Source: Enterococcus sp. 5H
Lineage (GTDB): Bacteria; Bacillota; Bacilli; Lactobacillales; Enterococcaceae
NCBI RefSeq assembly: GCF_028128615.1
Contig: NZ_AMDP01000061.1
Span: 62,001-126,000 of the forward strand
Length of the DNA stretch: 64,000 bases
Direction: 5' to 3'
Part shown: piece by piece, positions 36,117 to 46,095 of the stretch
Layout: each line of letters opens with the position of its first letter
Numbering within the stretch: the stretch's first letter is position 1
Program-made: the position numbers and the translations under genes
The notes under the pieces: model-generated
Told to the model about the DNA's origin: nothing
What the model saw: the letters and a program-made list of their open reading frames with translations, nothing else
Databases searched by the model: none

Positions 36117-36160
36117 AAAAATGGGATAGAAGTTTCAATGACTTCTGTCCCACTTTTTTT
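36115..36160. terminator. Bidirectional terminator between HAD gene and SNF2 gene
   Basis: AAAAAATGGGATAGAAGT and ACTTCTGTCCCACTTTTTT form a stem with one mismatch in the convergent gap, with T-runs both ways. Confidence 0.85.
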
Positions 36161-36177
36161 ATATAACTGACTAAATT

Positions 36178-39100
36178 TTATTCGCCGATACTTAAAATCG
36201 TTCGAATGTCATCTTCTGTCATTTTCGCTAATTGTTCTTCATTCCCTTGAATGACTTTTTGGAATAGTTCACGTTTTTCTTGTTGTAATGAATCCATTTT
36301 CTCTTCAACAGTTCCTTCTGCAATCATTCGCCAAACTTCAACTACATTTTTTTGACCAATCCGATGTGCTCGTCCAGCTGCTTGTTCTTCTACTGCTGGA
36401 TTCCACCAAAGGTCATAGAGAATTACAGTATCCGCTCCGGTTAAATTCAAACCAGTTCCGCCAGCTTTTAAAGAAATTAAGAAGACATCTTTTTCACCAG
36501 CGTTAAAGGCATCTGCCATTTCCATTCGCTCTTTTGGTTTGGTACTTCCACGTAAATAAAATGTAGATAATCCCAACTCATGTAGTTCTTTTTCGATGAT
36601 GGAAAGCATACTTGTAAATTGTGAAAAAAGTAAGACCCGACGATTATTTTCTTTCGCCGCTATCAGCATATCTTTGACTTGCTCCAATTTTCCAGAACCG
36701 CCAGTATAATCATCAATAAATAAACGAGGATCGCAGCAAATTTGGCGTAAACGAGTTAGGCCTGCCAGAATACTTAAACGATTTTTCTTGAATGCATCTT
36801 GATCCATTTGACTAACATCTTCTTGCATTTGTTTCAGGTAGGCTAAGTAAACAGTTTTTTGTTCTTCTGTTAATACACTGTACAAATTACTTTCGATTTT
36901 ATCTGGTAAGTCTGCTAGAACAGTCTTTTTATCTCGTCTTAAAATAAACGGCTGAATCATTTTCGCAACTTCTTCCGGCTTCATTGCTCTAAATGTTGTT
37001 CTTGCTGGAAATAGTCCTGGTAGAATCATTTGGAAAATAGACCATAATTCATCAAGATTATTTTCAATCGGTGTTCCGCTCAAGGCAAATCGCTGCGGAA
37101 TTTTCAAACTTTTTAGAGCTTGAGCTGTTTTCGTCCCACTATTTTTTACCATCTGAGCTTCATCCAGAATCAAATAACCTAAATTTAACTCTTGGTACAT
37201 GTCAATATCCTGTCTTAAACTAGCATAAGAAGTAATCAATACATCCAGATCCGCTTGGTTTGCTAAATTTTCACGTTCAGCTTTACTTCCTGCAACAACT
37301 TCACATCGTAAACTAGGCGCAAATTTCTTAATTTCTGCAGCCCAATTGTAAATTAAACTTGCAGGAGCAACAATCAGTGCTGAACCTTTTTGATGATTTT
37401 CTTCCTTTTCAGATAATAAATAAGTAATTGTTTGTAAGGTTTTCCCTAAGCCCATTTCATCAGCTAAAATCCCGCCAAATTGATAATAACTAAGCATTTT
37501 TAACCATTTAAAACCATCAACTTGGTAAGAACGTAAGGTTGCTTGTATTTCATTTGGTAAATCAGCAGAAAAGTTTTCTGGATGGGTTAAATTGGAAACC
37601 ATCTCTTTAAATGAATCGGAAAAATGCGCACGTTCATTATCTTCTAACATATTTTCGATCATCAAACCTTGGTTTCTTGGAACTTGAATTGTCCCTTGAA
37701 CATTTTTCATATTTTTTCGCAACATTGTTAAAATTTCACTGGTTTGCTGAAATTCTTCTGAATCCAAGGATAGAACTTCTCCAGATTGTAATGTATAAAA
37801 TTGATCGTTTCGAAGTAAGCTAGCCAAAACAGCATCAATTTCTTGTTCATCAATTCCTGTAATATCAAAACGGACATCCAGCCAAGAGTCTGAATCCGAT
37901 ACTTCGATTGTTGGCTGGTGATGTTGAGCATCTAAAAATAATTCTCGTAATTTTTTCCCCATACGAACTTCACCTAATTGGCGAAAAGCTGGTATTTCAG
38001 CTTTGAAAAAATAATATAGGCGCTCACCAGTCGGTAAGTCTTTCTCATATCCAGTGGATTCTTTTCTATAGCCAAATGTAGCAAATTGATCCAAAATTTT
38101 CTGTTCTGTTTGACTATCTCGAACAACTTCTTGATTAACACCAGATTCAACTGAATGTTCTTCATCGGTTGAGAAAATGACATCTCCATAAATAAAATCA
38201 ACGCGTACTCTGATTTTCCCTTTAATTTTGCGGAAAATAAATACGGTTTCTAACGGATAATGAACAATTACAGCTGCCACTGCTTCATTCACATGTACCG
38301 TACCAATTTGTTTTAATAATGGAACAACTGATCCAAATAAATCAGATAATTCTTGTTTTTCATAAACTATTTCAGGCTGCTCTACTCTTTTTAATAGTTG
38401 CAGTAATGTTGCGTAGATCATTTTTTGTTCTTGTGTAAAAGAAAAAACTTGATTCTTACTAAATCCCCACTGATAATGAGCTAAAAACGTAGTAAGTTGG
38501 TCGTCAATAGTTAATTTATATACATCAGCTGCTTGTTTACTAATATCAAAAATTATCGGTAGCATTTCTGTTGTAAATGTTAAATGACGATATTTTTTAT
38601 TTTCATCATTTAATATAAAATGTCCAGTTTGACTCATTTTTTCAAGTAAGTATCTTCCTTGATCAATTGGTAGAATCAGGTAGCGTTTATCAATTTTACC
38701 ATTAACTTGAAGTCCATTGGCACCAAGTAGCTGGCTTGTTTGATAGATAGCTGTCATTTTTTCTAAAATTTCTTGCGTCTCAACTGAAAAAGCTTCTTGT
38801 GCTAAATCAAATTGGTGTTGTTTATTAATTAAGTATGATCCCTCTTTTTGATATGTTTGGAAAAATTCACCAATATTCTTAATAATATACGTTTTAGGTT
38901 TAACACCTTGGTATCCAATACGTAAGGAAACGCCTAAAATTGCCAGTTCTGGATAATAATTATTTGTTTCGATTACATCCACTATAAAATCAATAATTAA
39001 TGGCATCAATTTATTTTTTTCTTGGTTTTCTTGATTTAACTTTGCAAAACCTTTTGTAAACATCTCTGAGACTGTTGATGCACGCTTTTCTAAAATAGCT

Positions 39101-39378
39101 GGCTGATCTGCTTTGATAACTCGTGATATTCCTCGCTGGCGTAGTGTTAATTCGACGGCCACAGTATGTTTGCAAAAACCATGATCCATCCAATAAGGAC
39201 ATTCACAGATATCATTTTCTTTGGCTGTTCCATCTAATTGGACTCGGTATAATTCCTTGCCAAGAACTTCAGCATGCCAAACTTTATTTTCAATATCTTG
39301 ATCGATTGAAAGCACTCTGCCTTCTTTCATATAATCTCTGCCGCGTTCAACGATTCGTTCTGGTATACTCCATTTCAT
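36178..39378 (-). CDS. SWIM-domain SNF2-family helicase
   Basis: The 1066-residue protein has an N-terminal SWIM zinc finger (CECPYWMDHGFCKH, residues ~57-70), a long helical region, and C-terminal SNF2 helicase domains: LADEMGLGKTLQT near residue 640, LDEAQMVKN near 741, and TVILYDLWWNPAVEEQAAGRAHRIGQK. This is the bacterial Rad54-like DNA translocase group. It starts 22 bases downstream of sbcC, so it may work with SbcCD on DNA ends or stalled forks. The role has not been shown for these proteins. Confidence 0.9.
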   Translation of the reverse strand: MKWSIPERIVERGRDYMKEGRVLSIDQDIENKVWHAEVLGKELYRVQLDGTAKENDICECPYWMDHGFCKHTVAVELTLRQRGISRVIKADQPAILEKRASTVSEMFTKGFAKLNQENQEKNKLMPLIIDFIVDVIETNNYYPELAILGVSLRIGYQGVKPKTYIIKNIGEFFQTYQKEGSYLINKQHQFDLAQEAFSVETQEILEKMTAIYQTSQLLGANGLQVNGKIDKRYLILPIDQGRYLLEKMSQTGHFILNDENKKYRHLTFTTEMLPIIFDISKQAADVYKLTIDDQLTTFLAHYQWGFSKNQVFSFTQEQKMIYATLLQLLKRVEQPEIVYEKQELSDLFGSVVPLLKQIGTVHVNEAVAAVIVHYPLETVFIFRKIKGKIRVRVDFIYGDVIFSTDEEHSVESGVNQEVVRDSQTEQKILDQFATFGYRKESTGYEKDLPTGERLYYFFKAEIPAFRQLGEVRMGKKLRELFLDAQHHQPTIEVSDSDSWLDVRFDITGIDEQEIDAVLASLLRNDQFYTLQSGEVLSLDSEEFQQTSEILTMLRKNMKNVQGTIQVPRNQGLMIENMLEDNERAHFSDSFKEMVSNLTHPENFSADLPNEIQATLRSYQVDGFKWLKMLSYYQFGGILADEMGLGKTLQTITYLLSEKEENHQKGSALIVAPASLIYNWAAEIKKFAPSLRCEVVAGSKAERENLANQADLDVLITSYASLRQDIDMYQELNLGYLILDEAQMVKNSGTKTAQALKSLKIPQRFALSGTPIENNLDELWSIFQMILPGLFPARTTFRAMKPEEVAKMIQPFILRRDKKTVLADLPDKIESNLYSVLTEEQKTVYLAYLKQMQEDVSQMDQDAFKKNRLSILAGLTRLRQICCDPRLFIDDYTGGSGKLEQVKDMLIAAKENNRRVLLFSQFTSMLSIIEKELHELGLSTFYLRGSTKPKERMEMADAFNAGEKDVFLISLKAGGTGLNLTGADTVILYDLWWNPAVEEQAAGRAHRIGQKNVVEVWRMIAEGTVEEKMDSLQQEKRELFQKVIQGNEEQLAKMTEDDIRTILSIGE

Positions 39379-39399
39379 TTTCTCACCTCCTAAAATTTT

Positions 39400-42300
39400 C
39401 TATGCTGTTTGATAGGTCAATTGACTTTGACCATTCCCATTTGTACGTATTTGTAATTGTTGTGGAATTCTTGCTTTTAATTCACTAACATGGCTAATAA
39501 TACCGATCATTCTTCCTTCATTCTCAATTGTTTCTAGAGCTTCCATCGCCATCTCTAAGGCTTCTTCATCTAAAGAACCAAATCCTTCATCTATAAATAG
39601 GGCTTCAATCAGAACACCGCCTGCTTCTTCTTGAATTACTTCAGCTAACGACAGCGCCAAAGCTAGGGCAGCTATAAAACTTTCTCCCCCTGATAAAGTG
39701 TGAGCGCTGCGGCTGCTACCTGAATTATCATCATACACATTTATTTCCAATCCGGTTTGATTTTTATAACTGCCAGATTCTTGATTTAACTCAAATTGAT
39801 AGCGACTATTCGTTAGTATAGACAACCGCTGATTGGCAACTGTCAGTACTTTTTCTAGATAAGTTCGTAGAACATATCGTTCTAAGCTGATTTTTTGAGG
39901 ATTATCACCATTAACTGTAGTAGTTAACTGATGCAATGCTGTTACTTCTTCCCACTGTTCATCAACAGAGGCGATTAGTTCTTTGACCTGATTTTGAATT
40001 TGTTGATTGTTTTGAATTTTTTCTTGTATTTGATAATAGTAGGCTTCTTTTGATTGAAGCAATACAGCTAATTCATTTATTTCATTCGTAATCGAAGTTA
40101 TTTCCGGCTGTTCTTTGTCTTTCAATTTGCTCTCAAGCTCGTTTAATTGAAATGTTAATTGAGTTTTTTTCTGGTCAAAGTCCGTCAATTCTTCTTTAAT
40201 TGTTTCTATTTTTGGTACCTCTTTTAGAAGTATTCGCAGATCTTGCTCATCAAAATCAAAGCTTGAGTCTTTTAGGGCTTTAGTAAGTTGCTGATCCAAA
40301 GCTGATTTTTCTTTTAAGTTGGTATCTTTTTCTTTAGAAAGGTGAACCTCTGTATTTTTTAATAATAACTGAGTTTCTTTTAGTTTAGCAATTTGTTGAT
40401 CTAGTGCTTGTTTTTGTTGTTCCCAAGTATTGACTTGCTGTTCTAGCTCTAATTTTTTTGTTGTCATTTCAGTTAAAGAAGCCTGTTCATTGGTTAGCTG
40501 TTCTGAAATTGTTTGTAGTTTCATTTGGATAGCGGCTAAGTCTTGTTGCTTTTCAGTAATATGATTTTCTTGGTCGGTTAAATCTACTTGAAGTTCTTTT
40601 ACTTCAAGTGAAAGTTCTGCTAGTTTGATTTTTGCTGCTTCAACTTTTGCATATTCTTCTTTCAGTTGGTCTAACGCTAATTCAAGCTGACTTGTCACTT
40701 GAGCGCTTACTGCAGTTGATAGTTCTGTCAGTTTTGGGATAATCTCTATTTCTTTGATTTGTTTATAAAGTGAGTTAACTTTTTCAGTTTGTATGCTCCA
40801 CTCTTGTGAAAGCTCTTCTTTGGCTTGTTCCATTTGAGAGATTTGAGCATTCAGCTTTATGACCATCTCATCTTGTTTTTTCTCTGTCTGTTCCACATCA
40901 GCTAATTCAATTTCCATTGCTTGAATTTCTTCCAATGAGAATTGTTGGTGTTCTTTTTGATTCGGATGTTCTAACGCTCCGCAAACGGGGCACGGTTCGC
41001 CTTCAACTAAAAATAAACTTAAGCGACTAATCTGCATTTTGGCCCACTGGCTTTTTTTGGTTTTTACTTGTTCCTGAATTGCTTTTTTTTCTGTATTTGC
41101 TTCTGCTAGGTCCGATTCTGATTGAGATAATTGTTGAGTGAAAGCTCTCTTTTTTTCTTCAAGTTGTTGAAGTCGTTCCCAATTTTCAATAAAAATTTGC
41201 CACTGTTCTTGGCGACGTTCCAACACTACTTGATTTTTTTCAATCATTCCTTGTTGTTCCACAATTGTTTGTTCTTGTTGATACACTTGTTCAAGATTAC
41301 TTTGCTCTTTTTTTGTATCGGTTAGTTGCGCTGTTAGCTTTTCAAGTTCAGCTTGTTTTTCTTTGAGCTGCTCTGTTAATTTTTCTTTTTCCTCATACAA
41401 AGGTAATTGAAACTGCAGCTGACTAAGTTCACTTTTAAGCAATTCTATCCTTGCAGCTTGTTCAACATGCTCTTGGAAAACTATTTCTTTTTCCTGAATG
41501 GTTTGTAGTTGTACTTTTTGTTCATTTTGATTTGTCTGTAATTCATTTTCATATGTGTCAATTAAATGCGTTCTTTCATCAATTTTTTCAATTAAATTTT
41601 GATGATCTTTAATCCATTGCAACTGTTTTTCTTCTGAACGAAGTTTTTCGATCATTTCAGCGGCTTGTTCCAATTCTTCATTTTGGACGCGAAGCTGCTC
41701 TTTTTTGGTAAAATCGTTTAATAGCTCTTCGATGGAATATTTTTCTTGTTCCTTGGCTTGTTTCTGTTCTTGAAGTGCAGTCATTTCTGCAGTTAAAGTA
41801 AGCTGAGCTTGATTCATTGAGATTTGCTGTGCATTCAATCGTTCTAGCTTAGCCTCGATTGTTTCTTCTTCCTGCATTGGTTCTTCCCAATAAAGCTGAT
41901 CTAACTTAAGTTTAATCAATTGCTGAGTTGTCTCGATTTCTTTATTTACTGATTTAAGTTGTATTTTTAAGCGTTCATTTAACGACTGGTAAAGTTGTGT
42001 ACTAAATAGGTTTCTTAAAACCTTCTCTTTATCGTTACTATTTGCAATCAAAAATGTTCGGAATTCACCTTGAGGTAACAAGACTATCTGTGCAAATTGA
42101 TTAGCATCTAAATGGAGTAATTCTTGAATAAATCCGTCTACTTCACGTCGTTTCGTGTATTCTCGTAATTCTTTTCCATTATGATCTTTAACAACCAAAG
42201 AAATTTTGGCACTTTGTGTTCTCGTTCCATCTCCACGCTTTTTATAAAGCTCTTGCTCTGGTTTTCTAGTAATCTCATACAGGTGTTCTCCATGTGAAAA

Positions 42301-42543
42301 AACTAATTGTACTTCTGTCGGTTCAGAAGGATCTGCAAATGTTGAGCGCATTTCTTTGCCTTGTCGTAATTTTCCTGAACTTTCTCCAAAAAGCGCATAG
42401 CTCATTCCATCAAAAATAGTGGTTTTTCCTGAGCCAGTTTTTCCACTAATCAAAAAGAGCGAAGAGTCTTCGAAGCGATTAAAATCAATAGTTTCATCAA
42501 TATAGGGGCCGAAGTTTTTCAATGTTAGCGTTAATGGTTTCAA
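39400..42543 (-). CDS. sbcC: Exonuclease SbcCD subunit C (SMC-like ATPase)
   Basis: The 1047-residue protein has Walker A FLISGKTGSGKTTIFDG near residue 34, long coiled coils rich in Q and E, a zinc hook CPVC at about residue 518 in GEPCPVCGALEHP, and at the end the ABC signature TLSGGESFIAALALAL with the Walker B ALFIDEGFGSLDEE. It pairs with SbcD to cut hairpins and protein-blocked ends. Start is TTG at 42543 after GAGGGAAATAAG, one base after the sbcD stop. Length is usual. Confidence 0.94.
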   Translation of the reverse strand: MKPLTLTLKNFGPYIDETIDFNRFEDSSLFLISGKTGSGKTTIFDGMSYALFGESSGKLRQGKEMRSTFADPSEPTEVQLVFSHGEHLYEITRKPEQELYKKRGDGTRTQSAKISLVVKDHNGKELREYTKRREVDGFIQELLHLDANQFAQIVLLPQGEFRTFLIANSNDKEKVLRNLFSTQLYQSLNERLKIQLKSVNKEIETTQQLIKLKLDQLYWEEPMQEEETIEAKLERLNAQQISMNQAQLTLTAEMTALQEQKQAKEQEKYSIEELLNDFTKKEQLRVQNEELEQAAEMIEKLRSEEKQLQWIKDHQNLIEKIDERTHLIDTYENELQTNQNEQKVQLQTIQEKEIVFQEHVEQAARIELLKSELSQLQFQLPLYEEKEKLTEQLKEKQAELEKLTAQLTDTKKEQSNLEQVYQQEQTIVEQQGMIEKNQVVLERRQEQWQIFIENWERLQQLEEKKRAFTQQLSQSESDLAEANTEKKAIQEQVKTKKSQWAKMQISRLSLFLVEGEPCPVCGALEHPNQKEHQQFSLEEIQAMEIELADVEQTEKKQDEMVIKLNAQISQMEQAKEELSQEWSIQTEKVNSLYKQIKEIEIIPKLTELSTAVSAQVTSQLELALDQLKEEYAKVEAAKIKLAELSLEVKELQVDLTDQENHITEKQQDLAAIQMKLQTISEQLTNEQASLTEMTTKKLELEQQVNTWEQQKQALDQQIAKLKETQLLLKNTEVHLSKEKDTNLKEKSALDQQLTKALKDSSFDFDEQDLRILLKEVPKIETIKEELTDFDQKKTQLTFQLNELESKLKDKEQPEITSITNEINELAVLLQSKEAYYYQIQEKIQNNQQIQNQVKELIASVDEQWEEVTALHQLTTTVNGDNPQKISLERYVLRTYLEKVLTVANQRLSILTNSRYQFELNQESGSYKNQTGLEINVYDDNSGSSRSAHTLSGGESFIAALALALSLAEVIQEEAGGVLIEALFIDEGFGSLDEEALEMAMEALETIENEGRMIGIISHVSELKARIPQQLQIRTNGNGQSQLTYQTA

Positions 42544-42544
42544 C

Positions 42545-43681
42545 TTATTTCCCTCTTTCTTCTTGATGAATTTCTGCTAGATTTTCTTTAATCCAATCTT
42601 GTTGCTGCTTGGTTATCTCTTCTCCAGTAACTTCAGAAAAAAATTGATCAACCAATTCAACTGGTGTGGCCGATTTTATGCTTTGTTTGCCCTTTACTTG
42701 TTCCGGACGTTCGCGACCGAATAATCGCTCGACACCGATAATTCGCGGATAAACTTGTCTTAGTTGGTTCATCATATTGGGAATTACTGCTCGATCTGTT
42801 AATTGGATATGGATATAAACTTCCCGGTTAATCGATTCATAAAACTCAGGTGAAATAAGCTCCTTAAAACTTCCTTCAATTTGTATCACATCTCTTAAAG
42901 GTTTTATTTCTTTAAATTCAAATGAAGTTTTCTTTTCATCAGTCTCAACGATCCAAACACCTTTCGTCTGATTCATTTCTGATAATGAAAACTTTAACGG
43001 TGAGCCGCTGTACCGAGCATTATTAGCTTGCAGTGCATTTTTACCATGTAAATGTCCCAATGCCACATAGTCAAATCTATTTAATAAAGAAACGGGCACA
43101 GTATCTAAACCACCAACCATTAATTTCGTTTCAGAATCAGTCTTTTCACTTCCTGCAACAAAAAAATGACTAACCAATACATGAGACATATCGGGCTTAA
43201 ACAAAGCTTCCATTTCTGTGATAACTACTTTCATCGCTTTTTCAATGGTACCAATATCATCATTTTTAAAATATAAACGAGCAGCAATTGGTTCAAAATA
43301 AGGTAATAGGAAAAACTGTGTATTTTCTATTTCAATAGGTTGAAAAGCTTGCTCCAATCGGGTATTTAGATGAAAATTGGATTGAGCAAACCACGGTCCC
43401 CCAGTTTCTAAACGAGTACTGCTATCGTGATTTCCAGAAATTGCTAATACTGGAAATTTTTCTTTTAAATTCATTTCAATAATCATTTGGTTAAATACTT
43501 CAATAGCTTCAACTGCTGGAACAGAACGGTCATACAAATCGCCTGCGATTACAATAGCCTCTACTTTTTCAGCTTTAGCAATTGCCAAGATCTGCTGAAA
43601 TGCAGCTTGTTGTTCTTCCAGTAAGTCATATCCATGTAATTTTTTGCCAATATGCCAATCGGCTGTATGTAAAAAGCGCAT
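42545..43681 (-). CDS. sbcD: Exonuclease SbcCD subunit D
   Basis: The 378-residue calcineurin-like metallo-phosphoesterase begins MRFLHTADWHIGKKLHG (D, H metal ligands), has IVIAGDLYDRSVP and VLAISGNHDSSTRLE for the GD/GNHD motifs, and FDYVALGHLHGKNAL for the last histidines. ATG at 43681 is chosen because TTAGGTGG precedes it; a further start at 43747 would add a nonconserved N-terminus. It is the upstream partner of sbcC. Confidence 0.94.
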   Translation of the reverse strand: MRFLHTADWHIGKKLHGYDLLEEQQAAFQQILAIAKAEKVEAIVIAGDLYDRSVPAVEAIEVFNQMIIEMNLKEKFPVLAISGNHDSSTRLETGGPWFAQSNFHLNTRLEQAFQPIEIENTQFFLLPYFEPIAARLYFKNDDIGTIEKAMKVVITEMEALFKPDMSHVLVSHFFVAGSEKTDSETKLMVGGLDTVPVSLLNRFDYVALGHLHGKNALQANNARYSGSPLKFSLSEMNQTKGVWIVETDEKKTSFEFKEIKPLRDVIQIEGSFKELISPEFYESINREVYIHIQLTDRAVIPNMMNQLRQVYPRIIGVERLFGRERPEQVKGKQSIKSATPVELVDQFFSEVTGEEITKQQQDWIKENLAEIHQEERGK

Positions 43682-43835
43682 AATTCCACCACCTAAAAAA
43701 GTCCTTCTTACTATTATACCAAATTTATGTAGAAAAACGTGATTCAAACGTACAAAAATATCTATAAAAATAAAAAAAGCTTGATTCCTCTAGATAAGGT
43801 TTCAAACTTTTTTCTAAACAGATTAAGCTGCTTTT

Positions 43836-44456
43836 TTAGCCTTTTGCTTCGTATTTAAAATTTGGATCAATTTCTTGATCTAAACGATCAAATGACGTTT
43901 GCATTCTACGCTCTATTTCAGCGATACCTTCTTTATCCATTTTAGGAATATCACTAACATCAATTGGCTCACCGAAACGAACTGTTACACGACGGCGTTT
44001 AAATAAATCTTTTAACGTCAATGGTCCTTGATAAACAGCTGGAACGATTTGAACTTTCGCCATTTTTGCAATAAGCGCAACTCCACCTTTTAAATCTGAT
44101 GAATGACGTGTTCCACTAGGAAACATAATCAAACTTAAATCACCATTTTTCAAGGTTTTAACTGGCGTCTTAATTGCGCTTGGTCCTGGATTTTCCCGAT
44201 CAACAGGAAAAGCGTTGGCATGTTTTAGAATAAAACTTAGGACAGGATTTTTAAACAGCTCTTTTTTAGCCATAAAACTAAATTTTTTAGGTGATCCGGC
44301 AACAGCCAAATACAATGGTTCCCACCAAGTTCTATGTGGTGCGACTAGAATATAATTTTCATTTTGAGGAATTCGGTCTTTCTTTTCATAACGAGCATTG
44401 CCGTTGATAATAAATAAAACAACTCGGACAACCCCACGCATAAATGTAAAAAACAT
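43836..44456 (-). CDS. plsC: 1-acyl-sn-glycerol-3-phosphate acyltransferase
   Basis: The 206-residue membrane-associated enzyme adds the second acyl chain to lysophosphatidic acid in phospholipid synthesis. Motif I appears as APHRTWWEPL (histidine plus four then glutamate instead of aspartate) and motif III as FPSGTRHSSDL (serine in place of the usual glutamate); I have seen similar variants among lactobacillar PlsC proteins, so it is probably functional. KKELFKNPVLSFI and NAFPVDRENPGPSAI are also family-typical. It stands alone. Confidence 0.88.
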   Translation of the reverse strand: MFFTFMRGVVRVVLFIINGNARYEKKDRIPQNENYILVAPHRTWWEPLYLAVAGSPKKFSFMAKKELFKNPVLSFILKHANAFPVDRENPGPSAIKTPVKTLKNGDLSLIMFPSGTRHSSDLKGGVALIAKMAKVQIVPAVYQGPLTLKDLFKRRRVTVRFGEPIDVSDIPKMDKEGIAEIERRMQTSFDRLDQEIDPNFKYEAKG

Positions 44457-44643
44457 GTTTTTCTTCCTTTCTTTTCTCTAGATAACAGTATGACGAAAAT
44501 CACGTCTTTTGACAAGTCTTTTCTCCAGTTTCTTCCCAATCATACTCGTAGTATAATACAAGGAGTTACTCTCTTCCATTGAAAGAGCTTTTTATTTCTT
44601 TTCAACTACTATATAATCGAATAAAATGATGGAGGATGATTCA

Positions 44644-45060
44644 ATGATTACTATAAAACCATTCAATCACGATCAAAATGAAGCAAATTTAATTCAACTA
44701 CTCTCCAAGCATCAAGAAGAACTTAAACAGGTGCCCGCTGAAAAAAATCAAACGTTCTCTCTCGCTATTTATGACAATCAAAGCTACATCGGCGGTATTA
44801 CAGCTAATAAATGGATGAATGCTACTCATATATCTTTATTAGCACTAAAAAATCATTATCATGGCTGCGGTTACGGCAGTCAATTACTCAAACAAGCAGA
44901 AGAATTTGCTATCGAAGCTGGTTCTAAACTTATCACTGTTCATACACAAGATTATCAAGCCAAAAGTTTTTATGAAAAATTTGGTTATCATGTTTTTGGA
45001 AAATTAGTAGATACACCATTTAAAGGAACCACCAAGTATTATTTAGTCAAAAGAATTTAA
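44644..45060 (+). CDS. GNAT-family N-acetyltransferase
   Basis: The 138-residue protein has the GNAT acetyl-CoA-binding motif HGCGYGSQLLKQAEEFA (Q/RxxGxG/A pattern as GCGYGS) and NHYHGCG upstream, with a final YEKFGYHVFG typical of small-molecule acetyltransferases. The substrate is unknown. The start ATG at 44644 has GGAGG eight bases upstream (the reading frame extends to 44626 without a site). It is followed by trmN6 at 38 bases, so they may be cotranscribed. Confidence 0.8.
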   Translation: MITIKPFNHDQNEANLIQLLSKHQEELKQVPAEKNQTFSLAIYDNQSYIGGITANKWMNATHISLLALKNHYHGCGYGSQLLKQAEEFAIEAGSKLITVHTQDYQAKSFYEKFGYHVFGKLVDTPFKGTTKYYLVKRI

Positions 45061-45098
45061 CTTAAAAACAGTTAAAAAGTTGGAAGGATGTATAGAAT

Positions 45099-45833
45099 AT
45101 GTTATTACCAGGTGAACGGATCGATCAATTATTTGCTGATGATATTCAAATTATTCAAAGCAAAGAGGTCTTTTCTTTTTCATTAGACGCGGTCTTGCTG
45201 GCAAACTTTCCAGTACTTCCTAAAAAGGGTAGAATTGTCGATTTATGTGCCGGAAATGGTGCCGTTGGTCTATTCGCTAGTCGAAAAACAAATGCAGAAA
45301 TCATTCAAATAGAATTACAAAATCGTCTGGCAGATATGGGAAAAAGGAGTATCCAGCTTAATCAGTTAGATAAACAAATACAGATGATCGAACTGGATTT
45401 AAAACAAGCAACGACTGTTGTTAAGCCAGATTCAGTTGATTTAGTCTTATGCAACCCACCTTATTTCAAAGAATTACCAGCAAGCCAAAAAAATCCGAAT
45501 CCGCACTTAGCGATTGCCCGTCATGAAATTCATACTTCCCTAAATGAGGTTGTTAGTGTTTCAGCAAAATTACTTAAAACAAATGGCCGACTAGCCATGG
45601 TGCATCGACCAGATCGATTCTTAGACATTCTTCATGCTATGGAAGCTGAAAACATAGCACCAAAACGGGTAAGATTCATCTATCCCAAAGCAGGAAAAGA
45701 AGCGAACACCTTATTGATTGAAGGGATTAAACAAGGAAAAAAAGATGGGTTTCGAGTATTACCGCCGCTTTTCACTTATGACGAAGATAACAATTATCTA
45801 CCAGAGATGAAGGCGATGCTTTATGGAAACTAA
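45099..45833 (+). CDS. trmN6: tRNA1(Val) (adenine(37)-N6)-methyltransferase (YabB/TrmN6)
   Basis: The 244-residue SAM-dependent N6-adenine methyltransferase has GRIVDLCAGNGAVGLFASRK for SAM and VDLVLCNPPYFKELPAS, the NPPY catalytic motif. Its substrate in E. coli is A37 of tRNA1-Val. Homologues in Bacillus (yabB) lie before yazA, as here. It overlaps yazA by 11 bases. Confidence 0.9.
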   Translation: MLLPGERIDQLFADDIQIIQSKEVFSFSLDAVLLANFPVLPKKGRIVDLCAGNGAVGLFASRKTNAEIIQIELQNRLADMGKRSIQLNQLDKQIQMIELDLKQATTVVKPDSVDLVLCNPPYFKELPASQKNPNPHLAIARHEIHTSLNEVVSVSAKLLKTNGRLAMVHRPDRFLDILHAMEAENIAPKRVRFIYPKAGKEANTLLIEGIKQGKKDGFRVLPPLFTYDEDNNYLPEMKAMLYGN

Positions 45834-46095
45834 CCACTATTTTTACGTTCTTCACTGCCAAGACAATACTTTTTACGGCGGATACACCACTGACCCGAAA
45901 CGGCGATTAGAAGAACATAACAGCGGTACTGGGGCAAAATATACCCGTTTACCTTCCCGAAGACCTGTTAAAATGATTCATACTGAAATTTTTGCAACTC
46001 GTAGTGATGCAACCAAAGCGGAATACGCCTTTAAAAAACTAACAAGAACAAAAAAAGAACAGTATTTGAAGAAGAAAGGTGCTGAATCATTTTGA
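45823..46095 (+). CDS. GIY-YIG domain protein (YazA/UPF0213)
   Basis: The 90-residue protein is one GIY-YIG module: HYFYVLHCQDNTFYGGYTTDPKRRLEEHNSG with the Y..GGYT core and arginine, followed by AKYTRLPSRRPVKMIHTE and a lysine-rich C-terminus. The E of the core is in the helix YAFKKLTRTKKEQYLKKKG. It is a putative nuclease or nucleic-acid-binding protein of unknown role. It overlaps trmN6 and the next GNAT gene's start. Confidence 0.85.
   Translation: METNHYFYVLHCQDNTFYGGYTTDPKRRLEEHNSGTGAKYTRLPSRRPVKMIHTEIFATRSDATKAEYAFKKLTRTKKEQYLKKKGAESF

Noticed and set aside
43836-44456. Loss of PlsC catalytic residues (HX4E and FPSGTR)
   Set aside because: Similar variants appear in other lactic-acid-bacterial PlsC proteins as far as I recall, so it is not a sign of a dead gene.
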